NCBI GenBank assembly: GCA_016715115.1
Contig: JADKBM010000011.1
Location: forward strand, 496,001 to 560,000
From: Acidobacteriota bacterium
GTDB taxonomy: Bacteria; Acidobacteriota; Blastocatellia; Pyrinomonadales; Pyrinomonadaceae
Length of the DNA: 64,000 nt
Reading direction: 5' to 3'
Part shown: positions 36,569 to 44,644 of the stretch, piece after piece
How the letters are laid out: every line of letters begins with the position of its first letter
How positions within the stretch are numbered: position 1 is the stretch's first letter
Translations under genes and position numbers: made by a program
The notes under the pieces: model-generated
What the model saw: the letters and a program-made list of their open reading frames with translations, nothing else
What the model was told of the DNA's origin: nothing
The model's database searches: none

Positions 36569-39418
36569 TTATTGATTATCGATTTTCTTGGCCCATTTCG
36601 GATAGCGACGCTTCAGCAACTCAATGGCCTTTTCGCGTCCAGCGAAACTATTGCAATTGCCGATGAACGAAACGTTGGCATTTGATGCGATTAAGAGCAT
36701 TTCCGGTATTCGGCTGTCGTCCGGGCGCAGCCGCTGTAGTTCAATCGCCGTTTCGGCAAGAAAGCCGGGCGCGGAGCCGATTGCTTTCAGCGCAGCGCTT
36801 TCCGCGGCGGCAGCGGCAATTTGCGAACGGCTCAAAAACGGAGGTCCGCTTGGGATTCGAATACGTACCGACTCGCCGGTCGATGTGTACTCCGAATAAT
36901 CCGGTTCGCACCACCAACCTGCCGGCGTTTGGTAACTGAAATGCGGCGTATCAAATCCCGACTGAAGATAAGGCAGTAAATTTGGGTGTCGATAGATCAC
37001 GAAAAGTGAAGCGATTCGGCGTTCGACCGTATTGGGAGCTGACAGATAATCCCGAACCTCCGGTACCGTTTCCAGGAGCTGTGGCGCAATTCGCCTCAGC
37101 ACGGCATCGTTCTTAAGCAAGACAGCGCGGGTCCAAATGACGATCGCCAGCCGTTCGCGCAGATAAACCGGAAGCTCAGGACTCTCCTGCGCCTCCAAAA
37201 GGAGCGAAATTGGAAAGCGTTCGTTGATGATTGTCGTCGAGTCGACATCGAACATTAGGCGTTCTTCCCACCGTTTGTGTTCGGCATAAAGACTCTCGGT
37301 GTAGGCGTCCCATTCGGACTTTGACTGCGAAGATTCGGGACTCCACCAAGCTTTTTGTTTTGCGATGACCTCGTTGATTGTTGTGCTTTCCGCGTAATCC
37401 AAAAATGTAAACGGTTTTCGAAGCGCGCTCTTGAGAAATGACGAGAGATCGTCGCAAATCGTGAAACGAAGCCGTGCGATCTCGTTTCTTGAAGAAACGG
37501 GAAGGTCGTTTGTATTCACCATCAGTTCGTCGAGAATTCGGGCGGCTCTTGCCGATTGCCGTTTCGCGATCAGAATCCTCGCGGAATGATACGCGCAGGT
37601 TGGAAATGCGGCGTCGTTTGGCGCGAGCTTCTGCGCAGCCTGAATCAACTCATCAATCTCAGCCGAGTCGCTTGTCGAATTAGTCAGGGCCGCAACTAAC
37701 CAGGCTTTCGAATTGGTATCGCGCCAACGACCGAGTGAATGGCGATAAGCGGATTCGCCGGCCTGCATCGAAAAAAGCCAATCCGTAAGTTCACCGGACA
37801 GCAAGAATTCCGGCAGCAAACCAAATGAAATCCGTTCCTCTCCGGAGTAACCGCCCTCGTAATCTCTTTGAGGACGGGACGACCACGCTTTCCGGATCTG
37901 ATCGGCCCGTGCTTCACGAATCGCATCGCGGATTTCTTGGAGGTTATCGTCGGTGAGGCCGTCTTGTTGGCTCTGAATCATCTCGATGATCTGCGTGTCG
38001 GGTGTCGACGGCGGCACGAGGAGAAAGGCGTCGGTTCGTTTCAAAAAATTCGGAACCCAAACGCGTAACGTACTTTCGGAGAACAAAGCCGTGTTGCGAA
38101 CCGGCTCATAGGTTGGTCGTGCAACCGGTGATTTCAAGAAGCTCTCTATCGAAAGTTGACCAAAGGGATCGTCCTCAGCAAGTTCGATGAGTTGGTTATC
38201 GATTTTGTTCGGCTTGGCCAATTGCGCCAATCGAAGCGCCTCCGGCAACTTTCCAAGTGGCACCCAGCCTTGAATCATCGCTCGTCCTTTTTCGACGATT
38301 ACCTGGGTCTTTCCGCCTGCCGCGATAAGATTCGCGACGATGCGATCGCGAAGATCCTTGTCGGATTCAGCGAACTTCGCGGCCTCCTCCTCGCTTTTTC
38401 GCTTTTCTTCAGCCGCAAGGACCTGCGTCTCAAACTTGTCTAACAGCCAAGTGTAATCGATCAGATCTTGACGGAAATCGTCGCCGCCAAATTGATGGAG
38501 ATTCTGCTCCAGTTCGGCCAGACGCTCGGCCGGCCGCTGTCGAAGTTTTATCAAATTGAGTAACCTTGCGCCATCGGCAAAGAATCTGCCGCCGGAGAGC
38601 CGGGCAAGGCGTTTTTCCGCCGAAGAATAGAATCCAGATCGCTGCTCTGGGTCTTTCGTAAAATGAGCGCGTCGAACGAGGGTACGCGCAACGAGGTAGT
38701 CGCAGATCTCGCGCCAGGGGGAATCGGAGTCGTTCGAGATCGCATCGAACCTCTGTTGCGCTTCCTCGAAATCGGTGGCGTAGAAATAGGCGGCAGCGAT
38801 CTGATAATCACGGTCCTTTCGTAGCCAAACGGGGGCCGCGTCGCCAACCGCAAGAGGAATACTCCGCCCGCCGGAGCAGTTCGAAAACACCAGATCCTGC
38901 GCTCGTACCCATTCGAGAACAAACGGGTCGTCGCCGCCGTACCGCATTATTCTGTTGGAAAGCGTTTCGACCGCCGTTTCGAACGCATTTAATGAACAAT
39001 TCGGGAAAGCGTTGAAATTGTCCGCGCCCCAGCGTCGATCGGTTGCGATTGTTGGCGAAACGGGGAAATCTTTTGCGATTTCGCCGCGCAGGCTAAGCCA
39101 CCGGCGGATCGTCTCAAGCTTCAAGGTCGAATCCGGTTCCTCGTTGCGAAACTCCGCGTTCCAGATACTGACGAGCGTTTGCTGCTCCGCGGACGAAAAG
39201 CCTCCGCCATTGAGATAGCGATATGCGGCGTATAAAACGACCCTACGATATGTCGGTTTAACGATTCCGATTCGACCCGCAGCGAAGTTCTCGTAAGGGT
39301 TTTCAGGCGCGTGCTGATAGCTGAAGACCGGATGCACATAATTATCGGCGCAGGGAAAGCTGACTTGCGAGAGCAGCAGAACTACCAGTAACGAAATTGC
39401 GACAAGTCTCCGATTCAT
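36569..39418 (-). CDS. Large exported protein of unknown function (paralogue A of a pair)
   Basis: A 949-residue protein with a signal peptide (AISLLVVLLLSQVSFPC). It shares the ordered blocks listed for the downstream paralogue: FAAGRIGIVKPTYRR, YRYLNGGGFS, FPNCSLNAFETA, RAQDLVFSNCSGGRSIP, DDFRQDLIDYTWLLDK, GLLPEFLL, FLKSALRKPF, WWSPE and a C-terminal KRRYPKWAKK. It is longer because of a different central segment (about 365-530). Its start codon overlaps the stop of the DUF3142 lipoprotein gene by 4 bases (ATGA), so translation is coupled. The gene order lipoprotein, A, B on one strand suggests a complex or pathway at the cell envelope. Function unknown. Confidence 0.85.
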   Translation of the reverse strand: MNRRLVAISLLVVLLLSQVSFPCADNYVHPVFSYQHAPENPYENFAAGRIGIVKPTYRRVVLYAAYRYLNGGGFSSAEQQTLVSIWNAEFRNEEPDSTLKLETIRRWLSLRGEIAKDFPVSPTIATDRRWGADNFNAFPNCSLNAFETAVETLSNRIMRYGGDDPFVLEWVRAQDLVFSNCSGGRSIPLAVGDAAPVWLRKDRDYQIAAAYFYATDFEEAQQRFDAISNDSDSPWREICDYLVARTLVRRAHFTKDPEQRSGFYSSAEKRLARLSGGRFFADGARLLNLIKLRQRPAERLAELEQNLHQFGGDDFRQDLIDYTWLLDKFETQVLAAEEKRKSEEEAAKFAESDKDLRDRIVANLIAAGGKTQVIVEKGRAMIQGWVPLGKLPEALRLAQLAKPNKIDNQLIELAEDDPFGQLSIESFLKSPVARPTYEPVRNTALFSESTLRVWVPNFLKRTDAFLLVPPSTPDTQIIEMIQSQQDGLTDDNLQEIRDAIREARADQIRKAWSSRPQRDYEGGYSGEERISFGLLPEFLLSGELTDWLFSMQAGESAYRHSLGRWRDTNSKAWLVAALTNSTSDSAEIDELIQAAQKLAPNDAAFPTCAYHSARILIAKRQSARAARILDELMVNTNDLPVSSRNEIARLRFTICDDLSSFLKSALRKPFTFLDYAESTTINEVIAKQKAWWSPESSQSKSEWDAYTESLYAEHKRWEERLMFDVDSTTIINERFPISLLLEAQESPELPVYLRERLAIVIWTRAVLLKNDAVLRRIAPQLLETVPEVRDYLSAPNTVERRIASLFVIYRHPNLLPYLQSGFDTPHFSYQTPAGWWCEPDYSEYTSTGESVRIRIPSGPPFLSRSQIAAAAAESAALKAIGSAPGFLAETAIELQRLRPDDSRIPEMLLIASNANVSFIGNCNSFAGREKAIELLKRRYPKWAKKIDNQ

Positions 39419-40203
39419 CTGAGTTTATCGATATCGGCCCGTTCCCAGGCGCTCGATTTGAAATAGTATATCCGGCGTTCCGGTCTGAGCGGCGCGTTGA
39501 TCGGCTCTTCGACGGCGAATCCGTAACTCCCGCGGCAGAGCGGCTCGCGCCAGTCGTTGCCCTTCGCGAGAAAGTCGCGGACGCGGTCGGAATCCGCGCC
39601 CATCACGAAGGCCATCGGGACGGCTTCGTCGACCGGAAGATCGTTGAACCACGCGTCGCCGATGCACCAGGAGGCGAGCGCCGTCATCGTTAAAGGGATC
39701 TCGTCGGGCAGATCGGTGCGCAGATCGTTCATAAACTCGCGATAGAACCGACGCTCCGAAACAGCCGCGTCATAATCGATCTGAACCGCTCTCACGTTCG
39801 GCAACTCGAGCGTTCGTTTGACCAATCCGACGAGTTTCGCTCGTTGATCGGCCGACAGAAGCGCGCGCGACTCCGCTTTCTTCTCGGTTTCGATGCGCGT
39901 AACCGCAATGATGTACGTCCCGGGGGCTGTTTCGAGGGGCTGACGGCGCGGTTGGAACAAGACTTCGTTCTTCGTAAGCTTCAGCGTTTGCGCGTGAAAC
40001 GCGACGCCGAATTTTGCCGGATCGAGAAACCGAAGGTCTTCCTTCCGTTCCCAGGCCCAGAGCATACGCGGTGGCATCGTCCTACCCAATTCCGGGTTGA
40101 CCGTGCGGCGGCCGGCGCAGCCGACCAGACAGACCACGGCGAACGTCAGCAGAATGCCTGCGACTGTTCGGCGGGAGTTTCGACGAAATTCCGTATGCGG
40201 CAT
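39415..40203 (-). CDS. DUF3142 domain lipoprotein
   Basis: A 262-residue protein from ATG 40203; an upstream in-frame TTG at 40212 is a weaker start. A lipoprotein signal (ILLTFAVVCLVGC) is followed by the DUF3142 hallmark WAWERKEDLRFLDP and FGVAFHAQTL. Further conserved-looking blocks are VQIDYDAAVSERRFYREFMNDLR and LTMTALASWCIGDAWF, which resemble strands of a glycoside-hydrolase-like barrel (Asp in QIDYDA, the SWC block). DUF3142 has no established function. The stop overlaps the start of the 949-residue protein gene, making it the first gene of a coupled three-gene unit. Confidence 0.82.
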   Translation of the reverse strand: MPHTEFRRNSRRTVAGILLTFAVVCLVGCAGRRTVNPELGRTMPPRMLWAWERKEDLRFLDPAKFGVAFHAQTLKLTKNEVLFQPRRQPLETAPGTYIIAVTRIETEKKAESRALLSADQRAKLVGLVKRTLELPNVRAVQIDYDAAVSERRFYREFMNDLRTDLPDEIPLTMTALASWCIGDAWFNDLPVDEAVPMAFVMGADSDRVRDFLAKGNDWREPLCRGSYGFAVEEPINAPLRPERRIYYFKSSAWERADIDKLR

Positions 40204-40240
40204 AATTCTCAAACTGCGTCATTTCGCCGGAACCGGCGCG

Positions 40241-40813
40241 CTATTTTCGCTTGGCCCGCCAACTGCCGCCGAAACTCATCGTGCCGCTCATCGTGTCTCC
40301 GGAAACCGAACCGTTGTAGGAAACCGTCTCGCCTTTTTCAGTCATAAAAACGGTGATCTTGCTGCCGTTCATTCTGCCGCTGGGTTCGTTCACCCAGACG
40401 CCGGAGTTCCCGCCGACGTTGGAATAGGTCGACACGGCCAGCGATTTTCCCTGTTGCTTGAGTTTCCAGTCCATCGTGCCGCCGCCGCCGTCATCGAATT
40501 TATATGAAACCGACCAACTTCCGGTGACATCGACGGCTTCGGGCGTCTCGGTTTGGGAAGGCGTCGGAATTTCCGAAGGCGTGGCATCGATTGCGGCCGG
40601 TCCCGAAGACCCGTTGCCGCGTTTGGCCAGATCGACCTCTTTCTTTGCGAGTTCGGCCTCTTTCTTCGCCAATTCGGCTTCTTTTCTGAGCTGTTCCTTT
40701 TCCTTGTCCTGAAAAGCGCAGGACGGAACGAAAATGATCGCAACTCCTGCGCTCGCCAACAGCATCGCCCGCGCGAGTCGTCGAATGCGATCGGATAATC
40801 TGGTTAGGTCCAT
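40241..40813 (-). CDS. Lipoprotein with coiled-coil stalk and beta domain, unknown function
   Basis: A 190-residue protein. The start is ATG 40811-40813, with GGAGG 8 bases upstream. A lipoprotein signal ends VPSC (Cys about 32). A seven-residue repeat follows (KEAELAK repeated three times, last copy KEVDLAK) that should form a short coiled coil, then a Thr/Pro linker and a C-terminal domain starting VTGSWSVSYKFDDGGGG, with the end FGGSWRAKRK. The VTGSW...W layout resembles lipocalin-like beta domains found in many secreted proteins. It lies 37 bases upstream of the DUF3142 gene on the same strand and could be the first gene of that operon. Confidence 0.75.
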   Translation of the reverse strand: MDLTRLSDRIRRLARAMLLASAGVAIIFVPSCAFQDKEKEQLRKEAELAKKEAELAKKEVDLAKRGNGSSGPAAIDATPSEIPTPSQTETPEAVDVTGSWSVSYKFDDGGGGTMDWKLKQQGKSLAVSTYSNVGGNSGVWVNEPSGRMNGSKITVFMTEKGETVSYNGSVSGDTMSGTMSFGGSWRAKRK

Positions 40814-41124
40814 CACGAAATCCTCCCCACCAAGCTGGATGGCTATCCTAATCTTATACCGATTCTGGAAGAGTTGAAATCGCCCGGATCACGATTCGGT
40901 GCCAATCGTGTTCGGATTCGCGAGACGCTCCCGCTCGGCATACTTGGGGAAGTTTCTTGAATCTGCTAAGTTCACGAAGCCGCACGAAAAGAACATACAA
41001 CGATTCTTCGTGTGCCTTTGTGTCCTTCGTGGTTCGCGATCGCCCCGGACTAGATGAAAGGTCTGCGTTTTGTTATATTTGATGAAACTGAATCGCCATT
41101 CATCGGAAGGGAAGTACAAATCAT
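40814..41124. other. Divergent intergenic region
   Basis: 311 bases between divergent genes, so promoters for both are expected here. I see no gene. It includes TTCGTGTGCCTTTGTGTCCTTCG-like text (about 41001-41034), which resembles a degenerate dispersed repeat, and the sequence TTTTGTTATATTTGATG (about 41067-41083), an AT-rich stretch that could serve as the -10 region of the ETF-QO gene. Confidence 0.5.
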
Positions 41125-42819
41125 ATGATCGAACGCGAACAACTCGAAATGGACGTCATTTTCGTCGGTGCCGGCCCGGCCAATCTTGCCGCGGCGCTTC
41201 ATTTGAAGAGCAAGATCAAAGAGCACGACGAATTCATCGACAAAGGCATCAAGAAAGGCAACAAGATCGGCGATCTCGAGATCGGGATCGTCGAGAAAGG
41301 ATCCTTCGTCGGTGCGCATATCCTGTCCGGCGCGGTGATGGATCCGATCGCGATTCGCGAACTTATGCCCGATTTTCTCGAACAGGGTTGTCCGGTCGAT
41401 TCGGCGGTCACGAGCGACGCCTTCTGGTACCTGACCGAAGGGCGCCGGATCAATGCGCCCGTGATTCCTCCGCCGCTCAAGAACAAGGGCAAATACATCG
41501 TCAGTCTGTCGCGCGTTTGCGAATGGCTCGGCGAGAAATGCGAGGCGGCCGGAATCAACATCTTTCCGGAGTTTCCCGCTTCCGAAATATTGTATGACGA
41601 AAACGAGCGCGTGATCGGAATCCGTACCGGCGACAAGGGAATCGACAAGGAAGGCAAGCCGAAAGGAAACTTCGAGGCGGGCGTCGATATTCTGGCGAAG
41701 GTGACCGTTCTCGGTGAGGGCTCGCGCGGTTCGCTGACGAAACAGTTGACAAAGCGCCTCGGGCTTGAAAAGGAAGAAGATCCGCAGGTCTTCAGTCTCG
41801 GTGTCAAAGAGATTTGGGAAGTTCCGGCCGGCAATTTTGAGGAGGGAAAGGTCGTCCACACGCTCGGATTTCCGACCGATACCCAAACCTACGGCGGCGG
41901 CTGGATCTACGGGATGAAAGACAACAAGATCAGCATCGGCTACGTCACCGGGCTCGATTACAAGGATCCCCTGATCGATCCACACGCGGAGTTTCAGAAG
42001 TTCAAGTCGCACCCAGCCATCGCCGAGGTCCTAAAGGGCGGCAAGATGCTGAAATACGGTGCGAAGACGATCAACGCCGGCGGATACTGGACGATGCCGA
42101 AATTGTACGCGGACGGCGTGCTCCTCGTCGGCGAATGCGCGGCGTTTCTTAACGGCCAGCGCATCAAGGGCATTCATCTTGCGATGAAGTCGGGAATGCT
42201 GGCTGCCGAAACGATCGTCGGCGCATTCGAACACGCGGATTTCACTTCGAACACGCTCCGCCATTTCGCGGAGAAGGTCGATCACAGTTGGATCTACGAC
42301 GAACTCTATCCGGTGCGCAATTTCCACGCGTCGTTCCAGTCGGGACGCTGGTCGGCGCTCATCAACAGCGGATTCCAGTTCCTCACCGGAGGGCTCGCTT
42401 GGGGCTTTATGCCGAAGGAGCATCACGTCGCCGGGCACGAGCGAATGGAGAAGCTCGGCGCGGCGGACGAAAAGCGTTACGAAAATCTCAAGTTCGACAA
42501 AGAACTAACCTTCAACAAGGTGACCGACGTTTTTTATGCGGCGGTCGCGCACGACGAGGATCAGCCGGCGCATCTGCATATTCTCGACACAGAGATCTGC
42601 GCGACGCGCTGCGCCGAGGAATACGGCAATCCGTGCCAGCGTTTCTGCCCGGCATCGGTTTACGAGATGGAGCAGAGCGAAGCGACCGGGCGCCGCGAGA
42701 TCAAGGTCAACTTCTCGAACTGCGTCCATTGCAAGACGTGCGACATCGCCGATCCGTACCAGATCATCAATTGGGTCACGCCTGAAGGCGGCGGCGGCCC
42801 CGATTACAAGGGAATGTGA
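41125..42819 (+). CDS. Electron transfer flavoprotein-ubiquinone oxidoreductase
   Basis: A 564-residue iron-sulfur flavoprotein, full length for the family. The N-terminal FAD-binding site is VIFVGAGPANLAAALHLK; the sequence GSFVGAHILSGAVMDP follows. The membrane/quinone part includes GGGWIYGMKDNKISIGYVTG. The C-terminal ferredoxin-like part has cysteines in CATRCAEEYGNPCQRFCP and NCVHCKTCDI for one [4Fe-4S] cluster. It passes electrons from reduced ETF (fatty-acid and amino-acid oxidation) to the quinone pool at the inner membrane. The ETF alpha and beta genes are not in the window. Confidence 0.96.
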   Translation: MIEREQLEMDVIFVGAGPANLAAALHLKSKIKEHDEFIDKGIKKGNKIGDLEIGIVEKGSFVGAHILSGAVMDPIAIRELMPDFLEQGCPVDSAVTSDAFWYLTEGRRINAPVIPPPLKNKGKYIVSLSRVCEWLGEKCEAAGINIFPEFPASEILYDENERVIGIRTGDKGIDKEGKPKGNFEAGVDILAKVTVLGEGSRGSLTKQLTKRLGLEKEEDPQVFSLGVKEIWEVPAGNFEEGKVVHTLGFPTDTQTYGGGWIYGMKDNKISIGYVTGLDYKDPLIDPHAEFQKFKSHPAIAEVLKGGKMLKYGAKTINAGGYWTMPKLYADGVLLVGECAAFLNGQRIKGIHLAMKSGMLAAETIVGAFEHADFTSNTLRHFAEKVDHSWIYDELYPVRNFHASFQSGRWSALINSGFQFLTGGLAWGFMPKEHHVAGHERMEKLGAADEKRYENLKFDKELTFNKVTDVFYAAVAHDEDQPAHLHILDTEICATRCAEEYGNPCQRFCPASVYEMEQSEATGRREIKVNFSNCVHCKTCDIADPYQIINWVTPEGGGGPDYKGM

Positions 42820-42829
42820 GACGATTGGG

Positions 42830-43017
42830 GATTTGGGATTTCGGATTTGGGATTCGGGATTTGGGATTTCGGATTTGGATCCAAAATTCCAGATTCCAGA
42901 TTCCAGGATTCCGAGATTCCAGATTCCGAGATTCCAGGTTCCGAGATTCCAGGATTCCGAGATTCCAGATTCCGAAATCCCAAATCCGAAATCCCAAATC
43001 CCCAATCCGAAATCGCC
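42830..43017. repeat. Word-repeat array before the DUF4157-like gene
   Basis: GATTTGGGATTTCGG words (about 42828-42878), then a GATTCCGAGATTCCAG array (about 42880-42975) and CAAATCCGAAAT words to 43013. The downstream gene start (43018) directly abuts the array, so the gene has no normal leader and an in-frame false extension to 42847. Confidence 0.88.
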
Positions 43018-43515
43018 ATGCGTTCTCTTTCTTCAACATCCCATCAGCTGATTGAAGCTTTTTTTCGCGAGCATCTGGGCGATGCAATGTTCGAATTGCC
43101 CAAGACCTACATCGCGGCGGGGAGAGTCGCGCGCGTCGCGGCGGCGGCGCTGCGGATACAGGGGATAACGATCGGGCCCTTTGTCTTTATCGCTCCGGCG
43201 TTGCTTGAAAGGACCGGCGGAAGGATTACTCTGCCGCGCGATCTTGTCGTCCACGAGATCGCCCACGTCGTTCAATATCGCCGGCACGGCTTTTTCGGGT
43301 TCTTGTGGAAGTACTTCGGCGATTATCTGCGGAACATCCGCAAACAGGGAAATTGGTCGGCAAAATCGAGACACGCGGCCTACCTCGCTATCCCTTTTGA
43401 GATCGAAGCGAGGCAAACCGCGTATGAATTCGTCCGCTGGTTCGCGAAGAGGCGAAATTCAGGGCTTACTGCTCAAGAATGTCGAAGTGAACTTTCTTCT
43501 GGTCAAGTTCCTTGA
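43018..43515 (+). CDS. DUF4157-like putative metallopeptidase-fold protein
   Basis: A 165-residue protein whose frame is open upstream only through repeat words, so ATG 43018 is chosen; no clear Shine-Dalgarno is seen. The core LPRDLVVHEIAHVVQYRRHG contains HExxH followed by V and Q, typical of DUF4157, a zincin-like family that often appears in toxin or secretion contexts. Here there is no such context. The rest is basic and helical (FLWKYFGDYLRNIRKQ). The last 50 bases overlap the convergent rpoZ gene on the other strand. Activity is unproven, as no third metal ligand can be named with confidence, though EIEARQTAYEF after it could supply a Glu. Confidence 0.72.
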   Translation: MRSLSSTSHQLIEAFFREHLGDAMFELPKTYIAAGRVARVAAAALRIQGITIGPFVFIAPALLERTGGRITLPRDLVVHEIAHVVQYRRHGFFGFLWKYFGDYLRNIRKQGNWSAKSRHAAYLAIPFEIEARQTAYEFVRWFAKRRNSGLTAQECRSELSSGQVP

Positions 43516-43717
43516 GCGCGATGCGAGTGTTCTTGTGCTTGCGCGGGTCGAGGTCGACACGAGCGTTCGCACCTCGCTGCAACTGCTTGGCGCGTTGTGC
43601 GGCGAGGATGATCATTCGATACTTCGAATCGATCTCGGGAATGACCTTTTCGGTCACTTCGGTTTCGGCGGCCATTTCCGCGGTTTCGTCGATCAGATTT
43701 TCTTCTTGTTCAGCCAT
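43466..43717 (-). CDS. rpoZ: DNA-directed RNA polymerase omega subunit
   Basis: An 83-residue protein. The core IDSKYRMIILAAQRAKQLQRGA matches the omega subunit (the family has R..IVA..RAR.L..GA at this place), followed by KNTRIALKELDQKKV. Omega helps assemble the beta' subunit of RNA polymerase and is a ppGpp site in some bacteria. An acidic N-terminal tail (EEENLIDETAEMAAETEV-like) is longer than in E. coli. It follows gmk by 8 bases, as in the conserved yicC-gmk-rpoZ order. Its 3' end overlaps the DUF4157-like gene by 50 bases. Confidence 0.92.
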   Translation of the reverse strand: MAEQEENLIDETAEMAAETEVTEKVIPEIDSKYRMIILAAQRAKQLQRGANARVDLDPRKHKNTRIALKELDQKKVHFDILEQ

Positions 43718-43725
43718 TTACTTCC

Positions 43726-44361
43726 TTAATCTCCCGCTGTATTGATTTTCGACGCATCGAAACTATCAAGAATATCTTGTACGCGTTCGGTTTGTCTAAT
43801 GGATTTGAGCCGTTCTGCCAAAATTATCGTTTCGAGGTCGCGCGTCGCATCAACCAGATTGTCGTTGATCACTGCATACTGAAAAAGTCCGAATTCCTCG
43901 ACCTCACGGCGCGAATTCCGCAGACGAAGTTCGAGCGTCTCCTCGGACTCCGTTCCGCGCGACGCGAGCCGTTCGCTCAAGACGACATACGACGGCGGAA
44001 GTATGAAGATGCTGACGGCCTCCGGAAATCGCTCAAGAACGAGCGCCGCGCCCTGGACGTCGATCTCGAGGATTACGTCGCGGCCCAGTTCGGTCTCGCG
44101 CGCGACCTGCGTCTGCGACGTGCCGTAGAAATTGCCGTGAACCTCGGCGTATTCAAGAAACTCGCCCGCATCGATGCGGCGCAGGAATTCCTCCCTCGAA
44201 ACGAAATGGTAATCACGGCCGTCGGCTTCGCCATCGCGCATCGCGCGCGTCGTGTACGAGACCGAATACCCGATGTTCGGAACCCGGGCCTGAATCTCCT
44301 TGATCAGTGTTCCCTTTCCGCCTCCCGACGGCGAACTGATGATGATAAGCGTTCCTTTCAT
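43726..44361 (-). CDS. gmk: Guanylate kinase
   Basis: A 211-residue enzyme. The start at ATG 44359-44361 gives the usual N-terminus MKGTLIIISSPSGGGKGTLI with a P-loop. The GMP-binding block is VSYTTRAMRDGEADGRDYHF, then EFLEYAEVHGNFYGT and ILEIDVQGA. It phosphorylates GMP to GDP. The frame stays open for another 69 codons upstream, but that stretch is only the word array 44362-44568 and encodes KDQSPKIKVQRSKS-like repeats, so it is rejected. It is the middle gene of the yicC-gmk-rpoZ operon. Confidence 0.96.
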   Translation of the reverse strand: MKGTLIIISSPSGGGKGTLIKEIQARVPNIGYSVSYTTRAMRDGEADGRDYHFVSREEFLRRIDAGEFLEYAEVHGNFYGTSQTQVARETELGRDVILEIDVQGAALVLERFPEAVSIFILPPSYVVLSERLASRGTESEETLELRLRNSRREVEEFGLFQYAVINDNLVDATRDLETIILAERLKSIRQTERVQDILDSFDASKINTAGD

Positions 44362-44644
44362 TAAATTCGTGGGCTTTGAACTTTGATCTTTGATCTTTCT
44401 TTGGACTTTGGACTTTGATCTTTGGACTTTGAACTTTGGACTTTGATCTTTGGACTTTGATCTTTGGACTTTGATCTTTGGACTTTGATCTTTGGACTTT
44501 GATCTTTGATTGTTGAACGTGAGCCAAGTTCGAAGTTCCAAGATCAAAATTCCAAGATCAAAGTCCAAGGATCAAAGATCAAAGATCAAAGCTCCAAGAT
44601 CAAAGCACCAAGATCAAAGCTCCAAGATCAAAATTCCAAGATTC
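44362..44644. repeat. Inverted word-repeat arrays inside the yicC-gmk operon
   Basis: On the plus strand about 44384-44512 is built from a 14-base unit ACTTTGATCTTTGG, repeated with small variations. About 44540-44640 is built from its approximate complement, AGATCAAAGCTCCA-type units. The two arms are separated by about 30 unrelated bases (GTTGAACGTGAGCCAAGTTC), so RNA read across this gap could fold into a long, imperfect hairpin of about 100 base pairs. Confidence 0.85.

Noticed and set aside
42847..43017. Upstream extension of the DUF4157-like protein
   Set aside because: It consists of GATTCCGAG words; the ATG at 43018 is the first sensible start.
44362..44568. N-terminal extension of guanylate kinase (69 extra residues)
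   Set aside because: The extension encodes only repeat words (KDQSPKIKVQ-type), while the usual gmk N-terminus with a P-loop begins at 44361.
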